A stretch of 64,000 bases of DNA from an uncultured Selenomonadales bacterium (GCA_947307055.1 CAMZHX010000006.1:62001-126000), one strand, 5' to 3'; shown: positions 7,925-16,125, counted from the stretch's first letter. Made by a program: numbers and translations. The notes: generated by a model not told the origin, from the sequence alone.

Positions 7925-7945
7925 GTGTTCGGAGGCGATAAAAAT

Positions 7946-9028
7946 ATGCGTAAAAAGATTTTAGCGGCGATAACTGCGGGATTGATAGCATTTGGCTCGT
8001 TCGGAGTGGTTGACGCGATGCCGCGCGACCAAATTGCCAAAATCCAGGTCAAAAAGGCGTCCGATTTCAAGTATTGGACGAAAAATTCAGTCGCGAATCA
8101 AAAATTGGTTGAGTATGTAACCGACGTGACGAACAAGAAGAGCAAAAATTATATTCCGGTCGAGGACAGGCTCGCGGTGTTCGATATGGACGGGACATTT
8201 ATCGGGGAGAGTATGCCGTGCTATTTCGAGTGGATGCTTTACCTTGAACGCGCCCTTCACGACGAAAATTATACGCCGTCAGCGGAAGATTTGGAGTATG
8301 CGCGCATGGTAGACGCCGAAATTCGCGCAGGGCACTTCATGACGGGGAAATTTCCTAAAGGAATTGACTTAGGCGAGGCGAAATCGCAAGAATCGGTCTT
8401 CGCGGGCATGACGCCTAAAGATTATGAAGCATACGTGCGCAAATTTATGGAAAAACCGGTGGAAGGTCTCACGAATTTAAAGTGGGGCGAAGCATTTTTC
8501 CTGCCGATGGTCGAAGTAATCAAATATTTGCAGGCGAATCAATTCACGGTGTACGTTGTGACGGGTTCAGACCGCCCGGCAATGCGCGTAATGGGTTCGG
8601 AAGTGCTGAAAATCCCTTACAATCAAATAATCGGGACGAATCCGGAGATAATAGCGTCGAATCAGGGCGACATTTCGGCCGATGATTACGCTTACAAGCA
8701 CGATGATTATCTGATTCGTGGCGGGCTGACGAAAAAGAACTTGAAAATGAATAAAGTCGTCGCGATTGAGCATGAAATAGGCAAGCAACCGGTTTTAGCG
8801 TTCGGGAACAGCGGCGGCGATACTTCCATGCTAAATTACGCGATAACGGGCAATAAATATAAGAGCTTGAGCTTCTTTGTCATTTGCGACGATTTGGAGC
8901 GCGGATTGGGCAATCAGAAAAAGGCTGACGGTTGCGTTGCGCTTGCCGAAAAGAACGGCTGGATAAAAATTTCGATGAAAAACGACTTCAAGACGATTTA
9001 CGGCGACAACGTCAAGCGGACGGAGTGA
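7946..9028 (+). CDS. Secreted HAD-superfamily phosphatase-like protein, paralogue 4
   Basis: 360 aa from ATG 7946, 9 nt after GGAGG; the GTG start in the track (7925) would add MFGGDKN from the SD region. Signal peptide nearly identical to paralogue 3. Motif I DMDGT, motif II Thr in VVTGSDRP, motif IV GNSGGDTSM. It carries about 10 extra residues in the cap region (RAGHFMTGKFPKGID) compared with paralogue 3, and the usual CET after motif I is replaced by GES, so substrate range may differ. The glyoxalase-fold gene begins 6 nt after its stop. Confidence 0.85.
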   Translation: MRKKILAAITAGLIAFGSFGVVDAMPRDQIAKIQVKKASDFKYWTKNSVANQKLVEYVTDVTNKKSKNYIPVEDRLAVFDMDGTFIGESMPCYFEWMLYLERALHDENYTPSAEDLEYARMVDAEIRAGHFMTGKFPKGIDLGEAKSQESVFAGMTPKDYEAYVRKFMEKPVEGLTNLKWGEAFFLPMVEVIKYLQANQFTVYVVTGSDRPAMRVMGSEVLKIPYNQIIGTNPEIIASNQGDISADDYAYKHDDYLIRGGLTKKNLKMNKVVAIEHEIGKQPVLAFGNSGGDTSMLNYAITGNKYKSLSFFVICDDLERGLGNQKKADGCVALAEKNGWIKISMKNDFKTIYGDNVKRTE

Positions 9029-9033
9029 TTTTT

Positions 9034-9396
9034 ATGTTTCGATTTGCTCACAACAACTTGAACGTGTTGGATTTGGAGCGGAGCAAGAAATTTTATGCAG
9101 ACGCGTTGGATTTGCACGAAGTTGGCGGGATTGACGGTGGCGAAGACTTCAAAATAGTTTATCTCGGCGACAATTTCGGCAGTCATCACAAATTGGAGCT
9201 TACATGGCTCGCTAAAAAGAAAACGCCCTATGAATTAGGCGATAATGAAGTACATTTGGCGTTCACGACGAAAAATTTTGATGCGGCGCACGCTCGGCAC
9301 GAGAAAATGGGCTGTATTTGTTACGAGAACAAAGAAATGGGCATTTATTTTATTGAAGACCCCGACGGTTATTGGTTGGAAATTTTGCCCGAATAG
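9034..9396 (+). CDS. Glyoxalase I-like VOC-family metalloprotein
   Basis: 120 aa. ATG 9034, with the SD GGAGTGA overlapping the stop of HAD paralogue 4, so the two are probably coupled. One VOC repeat pair is visible: a His at residue 5 (RFAHNNLNV), Glu in KLELTW, His in EVHLAF, and Glu in the terminal YWLEILPE. These are the four metal ligands of lactoylglutathione lyase. The sequence IYFIEDPDGYWLEI is a family hallmark. It could detoxify methylglyoxal, which would fit a cell growing on lactose and glycerol (inference); other VOC activities cannot be excluded. Confidence 0.82.
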   Translation: MFRFAHNNLNVLDLERSKKFYADALDLHEVGGIDGGEDFKIVYLGDNFGSHHKLELTWLAKKKTPYELGDNEVHLAFTTKNFDAAHARHEKMGCICYENKEMGIYFIEDPDGYWLEILPE

Positions 9397-9425
9397 CATA
9401 AAAAATTTACCCACTTAGTAAAAAA

Positions 9426-9461
9426 ATCCCTTCGGCGTAGTGACGGAGGGAAATTTTTTTT
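9426..9461 (+). terminator. Rho-independent terminator after the VOC gene
   Basis: TCCCTTCGGC-GTAGT-GACGGAGGGA hairpin followed by AAATTTTTTTT. Same stem family as the cassette terminators, but not followed by a clear promoter-gene unit on the plus strand. Confidence 0.8.
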
Positions 9462-9561
9462 AAAAGTGCTTGACAAAGTTGTTTTTTTTAATAGACGGGC
9501 AAAATGCTTTAAGACGATTGCATAAATACTCTCTACGAAGATTCTATTTAACTCATAACTC

Positions 9562-9966
9562 TTAGGGAATTGCAATGCGATAATTTTTAAGCTCAAGAGT
9601 ATCATTATCCGAATAGCGATAACGGCTTACTATGCTGAGTTTTTCTGGAATATTAACGTTTATTCGATACTCGTCCTTTATTAAGAGTTCTTCCACATAG
9701 ATGAGGTCAGGATCCATATACGCTTCCTCTGTAGCGGAAAGAACAATTTCAATGACATCTCCTTGCGCGTCACGCTTTATCAAACGATACTCGGTTTGAT
9801 CGTCAAAAAAATGGCATTCAATCGGAGTTTCTCCCGACAGGTTTTCTTCGCCGTCATATACCAATTCACCGTTTTTTATTTCATAGCGTTTAAATACCAG
9901 TTGTTTCTTAAAATACAAAAGCATTATTCCTTTTGGCGGCAACTTTTCAAGCGAAATCTCCCACAT
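9562..9966 (-). CDS. Small protein at the end of a type III-like operon, possibly Csx19-related
   Basis: 134 aa from the third of three consecutive ATGs (9966), which is best spaced from the SD GGAGG; the track starts at 9990. It overlaps the RAMP gene by 20 nt. The pattern KGIMLLYFKKQLVFKRYEI followed by an acidic FFDDQTEYRLIKR stretch and a final SRYRYSDNDTLELKNYRI reads as a beta-rich fold. This order resembles Csx19, an accessory protein of type III-D CRISPR systems. The resemblance is from memory of the family pattern and is weak; context is the stronger argument. The last gene of the operon. Confidence 0.5.
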   Translation of the reverse strand: MWEISLEKLPPKGIMLLYFKKQLVFKRYEIKNGELVYDGEENLSGETPIECHFFDDQTEYRLIKRDAQGDVIEIVLSATEEAYMDPDLIYVEELLIKDEYRINVNIPEKLSIVSRYRYSDNDTLELKNYRIAIP

Positions 9967-11692
9967 CATCATTCTCCTCCAGATTTTCACGATACCAATT
10001 TGACATAATTTCCATTGGCAACGCGGGATAATATGTATTACGCAAATAATCGAAGATAGGTGTCGGCAACAATTCCTCTACGGGAACACCTGCTTGATAG
10101 TCACTTTTGTCGATAAAAGCCAGAAATTTTATTTGCTTCTTTAGGAGGCTTAGCAAGACATAATGAATCAGTTCAGCTCCCAAATTAATATCGCGAGTGG
10201 ATAAACGATATTCCGTGGCAAATTTGGCGGGTTCTAGGTTTTTTGCTAACCGATAATATCCATCTCGTGCGGGATAGGCGGCTATTTCTCCATAACCATT
10301 TCTTGTCCATTCTCCAAAAAAAGCGTGAAGTATGGGGGCAATGTCTATCGGCTCATTGTCTTTGGTGCAGAAACGTACCACAGAACCAGCCTTAAGACAA
10401 CGTACGACAGCACCTTCTCGTTCCCATTCTTCATTTAATTTGAAATCTTTTTGTATATCCGTACATTCACCTTCCACTATAAGCTTACCTGATACACCGA
10501 GCAAACGTTCTATCTGTGTCAAAAGATCTTCCGTGCTGTAACTGGGCATTCCCTCATCATTTATTATGAGTCCGTCGGAAAGACAAGCTACATCAAACCG
10601 CCGCGACAATACCTCGCATTGAGGATTTTTTTCGCGCAACCTGATTGTCTGCAAGTATATTTCGCCGTATCCTTCCTCTGTGAGCAGACCGATAGAAAAG
10701 AAACCGTTCTTGTCAAAAAAAGTCGCTAGTTTCCGTAATTCTTCATCGGAACCGTATATCGTTCCCGTTAAGGTTTGTCCCTCTGCCAGTGCATCATACA
10801 TTTTCCCTGCGCCAGATGTTATACGCACAATTTCTGGACAGACATAACGCACCAATTTCGTTTCAAAATCTCTGGTGTAAGCGTTTCTCACGTTTACAAC
10901 CTGTTCTGGCACTTTGAGATTTTTTTCGGCGGCGAGCTTGTATCTCAGTTGCTCGTGGTCAAGTTTCACCACTGACATACAAAGTGGCATTGGAAAGAGG
11001 CGTTCACCCTCATTCATGATGTAAGCGTTGGTAGCTGTCAATTTTTCTGCGGCGTTCGGCAAAATTTTTTCACACAAATTTTTTCTGACAACCGCACCAG
11101 GGGCATATAAATAAGTAACTTGCTCCGAATTGTAAGGCGCGAGAAAACACACGGGAGAAATAAGTTGCATAGAATAATCAAGGGCATAATACTCAGATGA
11201 CGTTGACAAATTTGCCGCATTGTTATCCTGCGACCTCGTTTCTAAAGAGCATTCCACCTCGCCAGAGATGTCGTCATATTCGATCCCTATGCGTTTAATA
11301 TTCCGCAGAAAAGCTTCCATTTCCTCATATTTATCCTTATCGAACTCGACGGAGGCGAAAAAAGTTTGTCCAGCCTTCAAAGAACAAATTCTGCTCATAC
11401 TCTTTTTGTCGAAGCGATCTTCCATAAAGAAAGAATTGATATGCAATGTACTGTCTTTATTTGCGCTTTGCAAATCACGAGTTGCTTGTATGAGTCCCAA
11501 ATAGCCTTCGGGATGAGCGCGTTTCATTTTTACTCCCGCAAACGGCCACTTTCTGTCGCCTAATATTTCCAAAGGCGAGATATACGGCATACCTGCCCGA
11601 TCCTTAGGCACATCACAGGAATAACCCCGTGCGGCTGTAGTTGGATAAGCAAAAGACACTTTCCCCAAAAGTTTTATGCGAACCATGAACAT
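9947..11692 (-). CDS. RAMP-superfamily protein with two glycine-rich loops, Csx10-like
   Basis: 581 aa. ATG 11692 lies about 10 nt after GGGGG; the track uses a TTG at 11701 that overlaps the Cas10 stop by 4 nt. At least two RRM-like RAMP units seem present. The first is about residues 1-150 with DRAGMPYISPLEILG, like the PYIPGSxLRG segment of RAMPs. The second is about 165-350 with VTYLYAPGAVVR and the glycine-rich loop TEEGYGEIYL. A third part, about 370-480, contains VRCLKAGSVVRF and RNGYGEIAAYP. The AGSV element before a late G-rich loop is reminiscent of Csx10 of type III-D systems. It would bind RNA or pack against the Cas10-like protein. No Csm3/Cas7 backbone gene accompanies it. Confidence 0.7.
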   Translation of the reverse strand: MFMVRIKLLGKVSFAYPTTAARGYSCDVPKDRAGMPYISPLEILGDRKWPFAGVKMKRAHPEGYLGLIQATRDLQSANKDSTLHINSFFMEDRFDKKSMSRICSLKAGQTFFASVEFDKDKYEEMEAFLRNIKRIGIEYDDISGEVECSLETRSQDNNAANLSTSSEYYALDYSMQLISPVCFLAPYNSEQVTYLYAPGAVVRKNLCEKILPNAAEKLTATNAYIMNEGERLFPMPLCMSVVKLDHEQLRYKLAAEKNLKVPEQVVNVRNAYTRDFETKLVRYVCPEIVRITSGAGKMYDALAEGQTLTGTIYGSDEELRKLATFFDKNGFFSIGLLTEEGYGEIYLQTIRLREKNPQCEVLSRRFDVACLSDGLIINDEGMPSYSTEDLLTQIERLLGVSGKLIVEGECTDIQKDFKLNEEWEREGAVVRCLKAGSVVRFCTKDNEPIDIAPILHAFFGEWTRNGYGEIAAYPARDGYYRLAKNLEPAKFATEYRLSTRDINLGAELIHYVLLSLLKKQIKFLAFIDKSDYQAGVPVEELLPTPIFDYLRNTYYPALPMEIMSNWYRENLEENDDVGDFA

Positions 11693-11697
11693 TGAAA

Positions 11698-13245
11698 TCA
11701 ATCCCCCAGTTCTGCCGGAAGAAAATCTGCCAATTCTGCTGCGTCAAACCAAAAAGCGTATTGCGTGCCGTCTATGTCCCGATACAGTGGCTCTCCCAGC
11801 CATGCTTTGAAATCGACGCCTCTTTCTTTTTGGAGCTGGAGCCATTGGGAAAATTCCTGCTTATTCATCTCATAAAGTTGCCGCATAATATTAACTTTCC
11901 GAATGACAGAAGGAAGTTCCCGAATATTTTTCACCCTTTGCAAAAGTTTTCGATACGAACGGGCGGTGCCCTCGCTCTCTTTGTCCAGGCAGTAAGGACG
12001 CAATCCCAGATGAATACCCGCGTTTGTGGTATAGACTTTATCTCTGAGCAGGGAGAGCCTTTGCGCGTAGGGATTTTCGGAAATCTGATAGTCTATCCAG
12101 TTTCCGGCCAAACCGTTCCGCAGATTATGTGATTTTTTCGCCTCATTTTTGGCACTCTTGCAACATTCTTCCGCCAGTCGGTAGGCTGAATGAAAATCAT
12201 AATCTGTCGTCACGAAAGCCAGCCCCGCAGAGATATAAAACGGAATTTTAAGCTGCGGCGTATTCCAGATAAATTCTCCTTCTAGATTTTTATAAAAAAA
12301 CTCCAAAAAGGGGAACATCAACCTGACGCTTCCCATGTAGTTTAAATCGTCACCGCCTTGGTGCAGTAGCTGAAATTCACGAGGGAAATTTTCCACTCGT
12401 CCAATATTGGCAACATAGAAATTTTCAAGATCCGTCATTGTGCGGCTTACGAGGCGTTTATAGCCGGATTCGATATGGAAATTTATTTGGCGTCTGGCGC
12501 GAATACCCTCTCCATATTTGAAAGTGCCTTGAAGAATACGGTTTATGGTAACGCCGAAATTATTCCCGTCTAAATGCATAACCGCCCAATATTCCTTTTT
12601 ATCACGGTGTTTGGTCACGGGAATTTTTGTCAGTTTTGTCGTGTCTCCATGATTACGACTCTCCAATCTGCGCAGTTGCGATGCCCTTGAGATATAGTCC
12701 CCTCGTTCTTGATCAAAGGTAATAACCGGCATACCAGTTTTTTCTTCGCGCATTATCACTGGCAACGCGTCCATCGGCTCCAAAGTATGAGCTGTAGCTT
12801 TGATTTGATCTAACTTTTGATATAAACGTAAGACATCATTTCCCATGTGATTTGTCTTTTCCACAACAGCCGCTATCATGTTTAGAGAATAGGCGTGATT
12901 CAAATAATAACGCGAGACCTTGCGGATAATTTTTTGCGCTAATGCCCCAGTGCGTATAATCAAGAGAGCCTTTCCGGCACTGCAGAGTATTTGTTGAACT
13001 TTTATATTCTTATCGTCAAAATAAGGAATGGGTGCGTCGGGATTGTTTGAGAGGTCATATTCTTCCGGTTGTAAGGGCGTATCAATATGACTGAGAGCAA
13101 ACCGAATCCCGTCTTTGAGTATACGACTAACGAGCATACTGCCCCCACAAGTATCAACAAAGGAATTGTTAAAAAAAATATAGTTCTGTATTTGCCGAGT
13201 GGTCAAAGCGCATAGAACTTCCTTATCCATGAGACTTAGATTCAT
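11698..13245 (-). CDS. Cas10-like protein with intact GGDD palm domain, no HD domain
   Basis: 515 aa, shorter than canonical Cas10 (about 700-1000). No N-terminal HD nuclease is seen. Residues 15-130 look like a first palm-type unit (RQIQNYIFFNNSFVDTCGGS, then AGKALLIIRTGALAQKI). The second palm carries LDGNNFG (225-231) and QGGDDLNYMG (296-305). These correspond to the metal-binding Asp and GGDD signature of Cas10 cyclases that make cyclic oligoadenylates from ATP. C-terminal helices (about 420-500) may form the D4-like bundle. The start overlaps the upstream stop (TAATG) and the RAMP gene follows directly. Signal synthesis is inferred from the intact motif. Confidence 0.82.
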   Translation of the reverse strand: MNLSLMDKEVLCALTTRQIQNYIFFNNSFVDTCGGSMLVSRILKDGIRFALSHIDTPLQPEEYDLSNNPDAPIPYFDDKNIKVQQILCSAGKALLIIRTGALAQKIIRKVSRYYLNHAYSLNMIAAVVEKTNHMGNDVLRLYQKLDQIKATAHTLEPMDALPVIMREEKTGMPVITFDQERGDYISRASQLRRLESRNHGDTTKLTKIPVTKHRDKKEYWAVMHLDGNNFGVTINRILQGTFKYGEGIRARRQINFHIESGYKRLVSRTMTDLENFYVANIGRVENFPREFQLLHQGGDDLNYMGSVRLMFPFLEFFYKNLEGEFIWNTPQLKIPFYISAGLAFVTTDYDFHSAYRLAEECCKSAKNEAKKSHNLRNGLAGNWIDYQISENPYAQRLSLLRDKVYTTNAGIHLGLRPYCLDKESEGTARSYRKLLQRVKNIRELPSVIRKVNIMRQLYEMNKQEFSQWLQLQKERGVDFKAWLGEPLYRDIDGTQYAFWFDAAELADFLPAELGD

Positions 13246-13631
13246 TATGCCTCGCCTCTTTTTGTGAAATAATCATAGTCTCTAAAACGCTCAAAAACAA
13301 AAATAGATGTCTTTTCGTTTGAGCCGTCGGGAAGCTTTCTTTCGATCGTCCGACGCTGGGAACAAGTGCACATAACCTTGATTCCGTCTTGCAACAGTTT
13401 GTCCACCAACATAAAAATAAAAGTAAACTCTCCTGCTGCCATAACTGCTGTGGGTTTCATTGCCTCTATTTTTTCCACGCACTCCTGTACGATTTTCCTC
13501 AGATCTTCCGTATCCATATCGGGAGTAATTTGAGGAAACGGAAAATCCACTACCTCGCCATATTGTTTTGCCGCTTCCTTTTGCTTTTCTATCCATATTT
13601 CATAGGGATGATTTGAGAAATTTATCAGCAT
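13245..13631 (-). CDS. Small Rossmann-like protein, candidate CARF/ring-nuclease-type accessory
   Basis: 128 aa. ATG 13631 with AAGGAG 9 nt upstream. Sequence order: strand-loop MLINFSNHPYEIW, helix, strand GEVVDFPFPQITP, helix, strand PTAVMAAGEFTFIF, helix, strand DGIKVMCTCSQRRTIE, and a final VFERFRDYDYF. This alternation suggests a single Rossmann-type domain. The opening LINFSNHP and the size recall small CRISPR accessory proteins such as Csx15 and Csx20, some of which are cyclic-oligoadenylate ring nucleases; I cannot confirm which family it joins. It is translationally coupled to the Cas10-like gene by a 1-nt overlap. Confidence 0.5.
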   Translation of the reverse strand: MLINFSNHPYEIWIEKQKEAAKQYGEVVDFPFPQITPDMDTEDLRKIVQECVEKIEAMKPTAVMAAGEFTFIFMLVDKLLQDGIKVMCTCSQRRTIERKLPDGSNEKTSIFVFERFRDYDYFTKRGEA

Positions 13632-13650
13632 AGTGTAAACTCCTTGATGT

Positions 13651-15000
13651 TTAACAGTGTTGCCATATGCATTGCCTGCCTTTTACGAAAGCCATAAGCC
13701 CCCAAAAAATCTGTGTGATTAAGATTCCCTGCCAAACGCCTGTTATCCCAAAGTCCAATACATACGCAAGCAGAAAACTCGCTAACGGGTTTACAATCGT
13801 CACGCAAACGGAAGCAATTTGTCGAGGTATTGTCATTTCCCCAACTGCACGCATTGCCGCAATCATGATTATTCGCTCGATTTGAAAACAAGTGATGCTT
13901 GCTATGAAGTAAACCGCTGTACGACCTTGGATTATGTAAGTTTCGTCGGTGAAGTATGCGCCGAAAAATAAATCGGACATTGAGACGTAAATTGCGCTAA
14001 GGATTAAAGACACTACCAATCCCGTCTTAAGAAACAGCCGCAGACGGGCTTTTACGACTGTCATATTTCCCATTCCCGCGTTTTTACCCAAAATCGCTAC
14101 TGCCGCGCTTTGCAATCCGTCGCCGCAAGCAAAGGAAAAATTCATCAGCAACATTCCGACGAAATACACGGCTGTATCTTTTGACGGGAACAGGGACACA
14201 ATGACTCCGCAGATTAGGAAGCCGAGACGCATGGCGAGATTTTCCAGAACTATATTTCCGGCTTTAGATTTGATGTCAGCGAGAATTTCCGATTTTTTGA
14301 AGCTATGAGCAAAAAAATTTTTAAAGCTCAAAAATTCTTCTTGACGAGTTATCGCCATGAAACTTACAGCCAAAGATGCCACACTGCCCAGCACTGTAGC
14401 TATAGCGTTACCCGTTACTTCAAGACGTGGAAAACCGCAATGACCTTCTATCAAAAGATAGTTAAACAAAATATCCACCAAGCCCAAGGTAAGACTGGCT
14501 ATCAGAGTAACATGCGTCTTTCCCAAACCACGCAAAGCACCGTTCAAGATAATCGAACTAACCTGAAAAATCATAAAACCCATGATGATGCTGAAAAATT
14601 CGGCAGAAAGTTCTATCGTCTCTTCTTGTCTGCTACACAGCTCCATTACCGGACGAGCAAAGACAAAAAGTAGTGTACCAAAAACGACAGCACCGGTTAT
14701 TCCTATCTTCAGCACAGAAAAGAGGTATTCTTTAGCCTCCTCCCTATCGTTTTTACCGTACGCCCGAGCGATAAAGAACGAAAGTGCCGTTCCCAACGCG
14801 AAGAAAACGGACAGAACAAACACTTTCGGCTGAGCAGTGAGAGAAACGGCAGAAATAGCCTTATCTCCCAATACGGCAATCATCTTGGTATCAATAACGG
14901 CTACAGCCACTATCACCAAACTTTCCAGCATTGCCGGCACAGCGATTTTCGCTATTTCAAAAAATGGCGGAAGTTTATCTTGATTGAATCTCATTTGCAT
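13651..15000 (-). CDS. MATE-family multidrug/solute efflux transporter, first gene of the type III-like operon
   Basis: 449 aa, twelve hydrophobic segments in two halves, the usual MATE size. The N-terminus KLPPFFEIAKIAVPAMLESL and the repeated GLGKTHV and GVWQGI-type loops fit the family. It exports organic cations or other solutes using Na+ or H+ in known members. It ends 20 nt before the Rossmann-like gene, whose SD lies in that gap, so all five genes are probably one transcript. This makes it either a passenger or a membrane component of the system. Upstream, TTGATT-N17-TACACT (15072-15044) may be the promoter. Confidence 0.85.
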   Translation of the reverse strand: MQMRFNQDKLPPFFEIAKIAVPAMLESLVIVAVAVIDTKMIAVLGDKAISAVSLTAQPKVFVLSVFFALGTALSFFIARAYGKNDREEAKEYLFSVLKIGITGAVVFGTLLFVFARPVMELCSRQEETIELSAEFFSIIMGFMIFQVSSIILNGALRGLGKTHVTLIASLTLGLVDILFNYLLIEGHCGFPRLEVTGNAIATVLGSVASLAVSFMAITRQEEFLSFKNFFAHSFKKSEILADIKSKAGNIVLENLAMRLGFLICGVIVSLFPSKDTAVYFVGMLLMNFSFACGDGLQSAAVAILGKNAGMGNMTVVKARLRLFLKTGLVVSLILSAIYVSMSDLFFGAYFTDETYIIQGRTAVYFIASITCFQIERIIMIAAMRAVGEMTIPRQIASVCVTIVNPLASFLLAYVLDFGITGVWQGILITQIFWGLMAFVKGRQCIWQHC

Positions 15001-15043
15001 TTTTCTTTACAAATTTTTTTCGCATATTTTCTACAGTATTCGT

Positions 15044-15072
15044 AGTGTAAATGATTATATGGCAAAAATCAA
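15044..15072 (-). promoter_or_regulatory. Possible promoter of the MATE/type III-like operon
   Basis: On the minus strand TTGATT, 17 bp, TACACT. A TATAAT hexamer lies inside the spacer but lacks a matching -35. Confidence 0.45.
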
Positions 15073-15362
15073 TAGCAACAGAGTTGACACGCATAAATGA
15101 ACGCATTGGAAAAACGAGTCGCCCGTAATAAACTTAATACTCATTATCGGGTGACTTGCTCCGATACATTGACGAATAATTAAGCGGCATCCTGAAATGT
15201 CTCTTGACGAAATTAACGCAGAAATTTCAGCCGTTCGCGCCAAATCAAGATTTTATCGTTACGCTAGCGCAAATGATTTCTATCCTTGAAAGTAAAAACT
15301 AAAACTCTCCGCCCGATTTCCTTCGAGCAGGGAATTTTTTTATTTCTCGCCATTCAATTTAC

Positions 15363-15391
15363 TTGACCGCTACTAAAAAATCAAGTAGAAT
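15363..15391 (+). promoter_or_regulatory. Promoter of the secreted hypothetical protein
   Basis: TTGACC at 15363-15368, 17-bp spacer, TAGAAT at 15386-15391. Confidence 0.8.
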
Positions 15392-15409
15392 TGCTACGAG
15401 GTGATTGTT

Positions 15410-16069
15410 ATGATGACGACGAAAGTTTTTCAGAGAGTTTTAGCGATTTTTCTTGTCGTAGCCGCCATTTTCTTCGCGAACGGGTTAAACAACGTAGCAA
15501 ATGCCGAAATAGTTCAAATTTACGACGGTAATGTAAACGATATTCTAAATACAATAAGAGAAGTTGGCAAAAATTATAATTTTTCAATACGTGGAACTCA
15601 TTACTACACTGGAACAGACGGTTTCAGGTATTGTGAATCTTATTTCGGTGACAGCGACAAAAATCGTCTCGTCTTTCAAGTCAACAATAATGGTGCGGTA
15701 TCTTCTGCTTGGATTATTGCTCCTATGAATACTATGTCAGGAGAATATAATCAACAAGGCTCAGAGATTTCAGGATTATTGCTTAGTTCAATACTGATTA
15801 CAGTTGAATTGAATGAGAACGAAGTTAGAAATCTTATTGACAATTATAAGAATTGGCATGAAAATAATAGTAGAATACTTTCTGAAGCTAAACAAGCTTT
15901 AGATAAAAATAATCCTAAATTAGCTAAACAAAAACATAACGAATATGATAGTAATTATCCTAAAACTTTCTCTGTTTGGTGCACAAAATCTAAAAGATAT
16001 ATCGACTTAAATTTTCCACGCGATGACTCAACAGAATTTGTGAAATTTTTTATAACAGCTCATACTTAA
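15410..16069 (+). CDS. Secreted hypothetical protein
   Basis: 219 aa from ATG 15410, just after the SD GAGGTG; the track begins at the in-frame GTG 15401 within the SD. Clear signal peptide (VFQRVLAIFLVVAAIFFANG) with cleavage after ANA. The mature part is not recognised. It has a compact first domain (IVQIYDGNVNDILNTIREVG, Tyr/Gly-rich) and, from about residue 150, a charged helical stretch (LDKNNPKLAKQKHNEYDSNY). Only two Cys. Codons are AT-richer than the neighbours. Own promoter and a CCCTTCGGC-type terminator make it a single-gene unit. Confidence 0.65.
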   Translation: MMTTKVFQRVLAIFLVVAAIFFANGLNNVANAEIVQIYDGNVNDILNTIREVGKNYNFSIRGTHYYTGTDGFRYCESYFGDSDKNRLVFQVNNNGAVSSAWIIAPMNTMSGEYNQQGSEISGLLLSSILITVELNENEVRNLIDNYKNWHENNSRILSEAKQALDKNNPKLAKQKHNEYDSNYPKTFSVWCTKSKRYIDLNFPRDDSTEFVKFFITAHT

Positions 16070-16090
16070 GCTTAAAATCAATGTAAAAAC

Positions 16091-16125
16091 TAAAAACCCT
16101 TCGGCGTCTTGTCGGAGGGTTTTTT
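16091..16125 (+). terminator. Rho-independent terminator after the secreted hypothetical protein
   Basis: CCCTTCGGC-GTCTT-GTCGGAGGG followed by six T residues. Same stem family as at 5285, 5871 and 7861. The next bases CGTTGA repeat the cassette's -35 start, but no gene follows on this strand. Confidence 0.85.

Larger units (their letters stand above)
15001..15409. other. 409-nt intergenic region with a possible remnant peptide ORF
   Basis: Between the divergent MATE and secreted-protein genes. Contains the two promoters and, on the plus strand at 15197-15289, a 30-codon ORF beginning MSLDEINAEISAVRAKS that breaks off. The opening resembles small phage-type proteins of gpW style but has no good SD, so it looks like a remnant or chance ORF. 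No repeats of CRISPR type are present. Confidence 0.4.

Noticed and set aside
9471-9500. TTGACA at 9471 as a promoter of a plus-strand gene
   Set aside because: No matching -10 at 16-18 bp and no gene downstream on that strand.
9562-15409. CRISPR array near the type III-like genes
   Set aside because: I looked for 24-40-nt direct repeats with regular spacers in the flanks and gaps and saw none.
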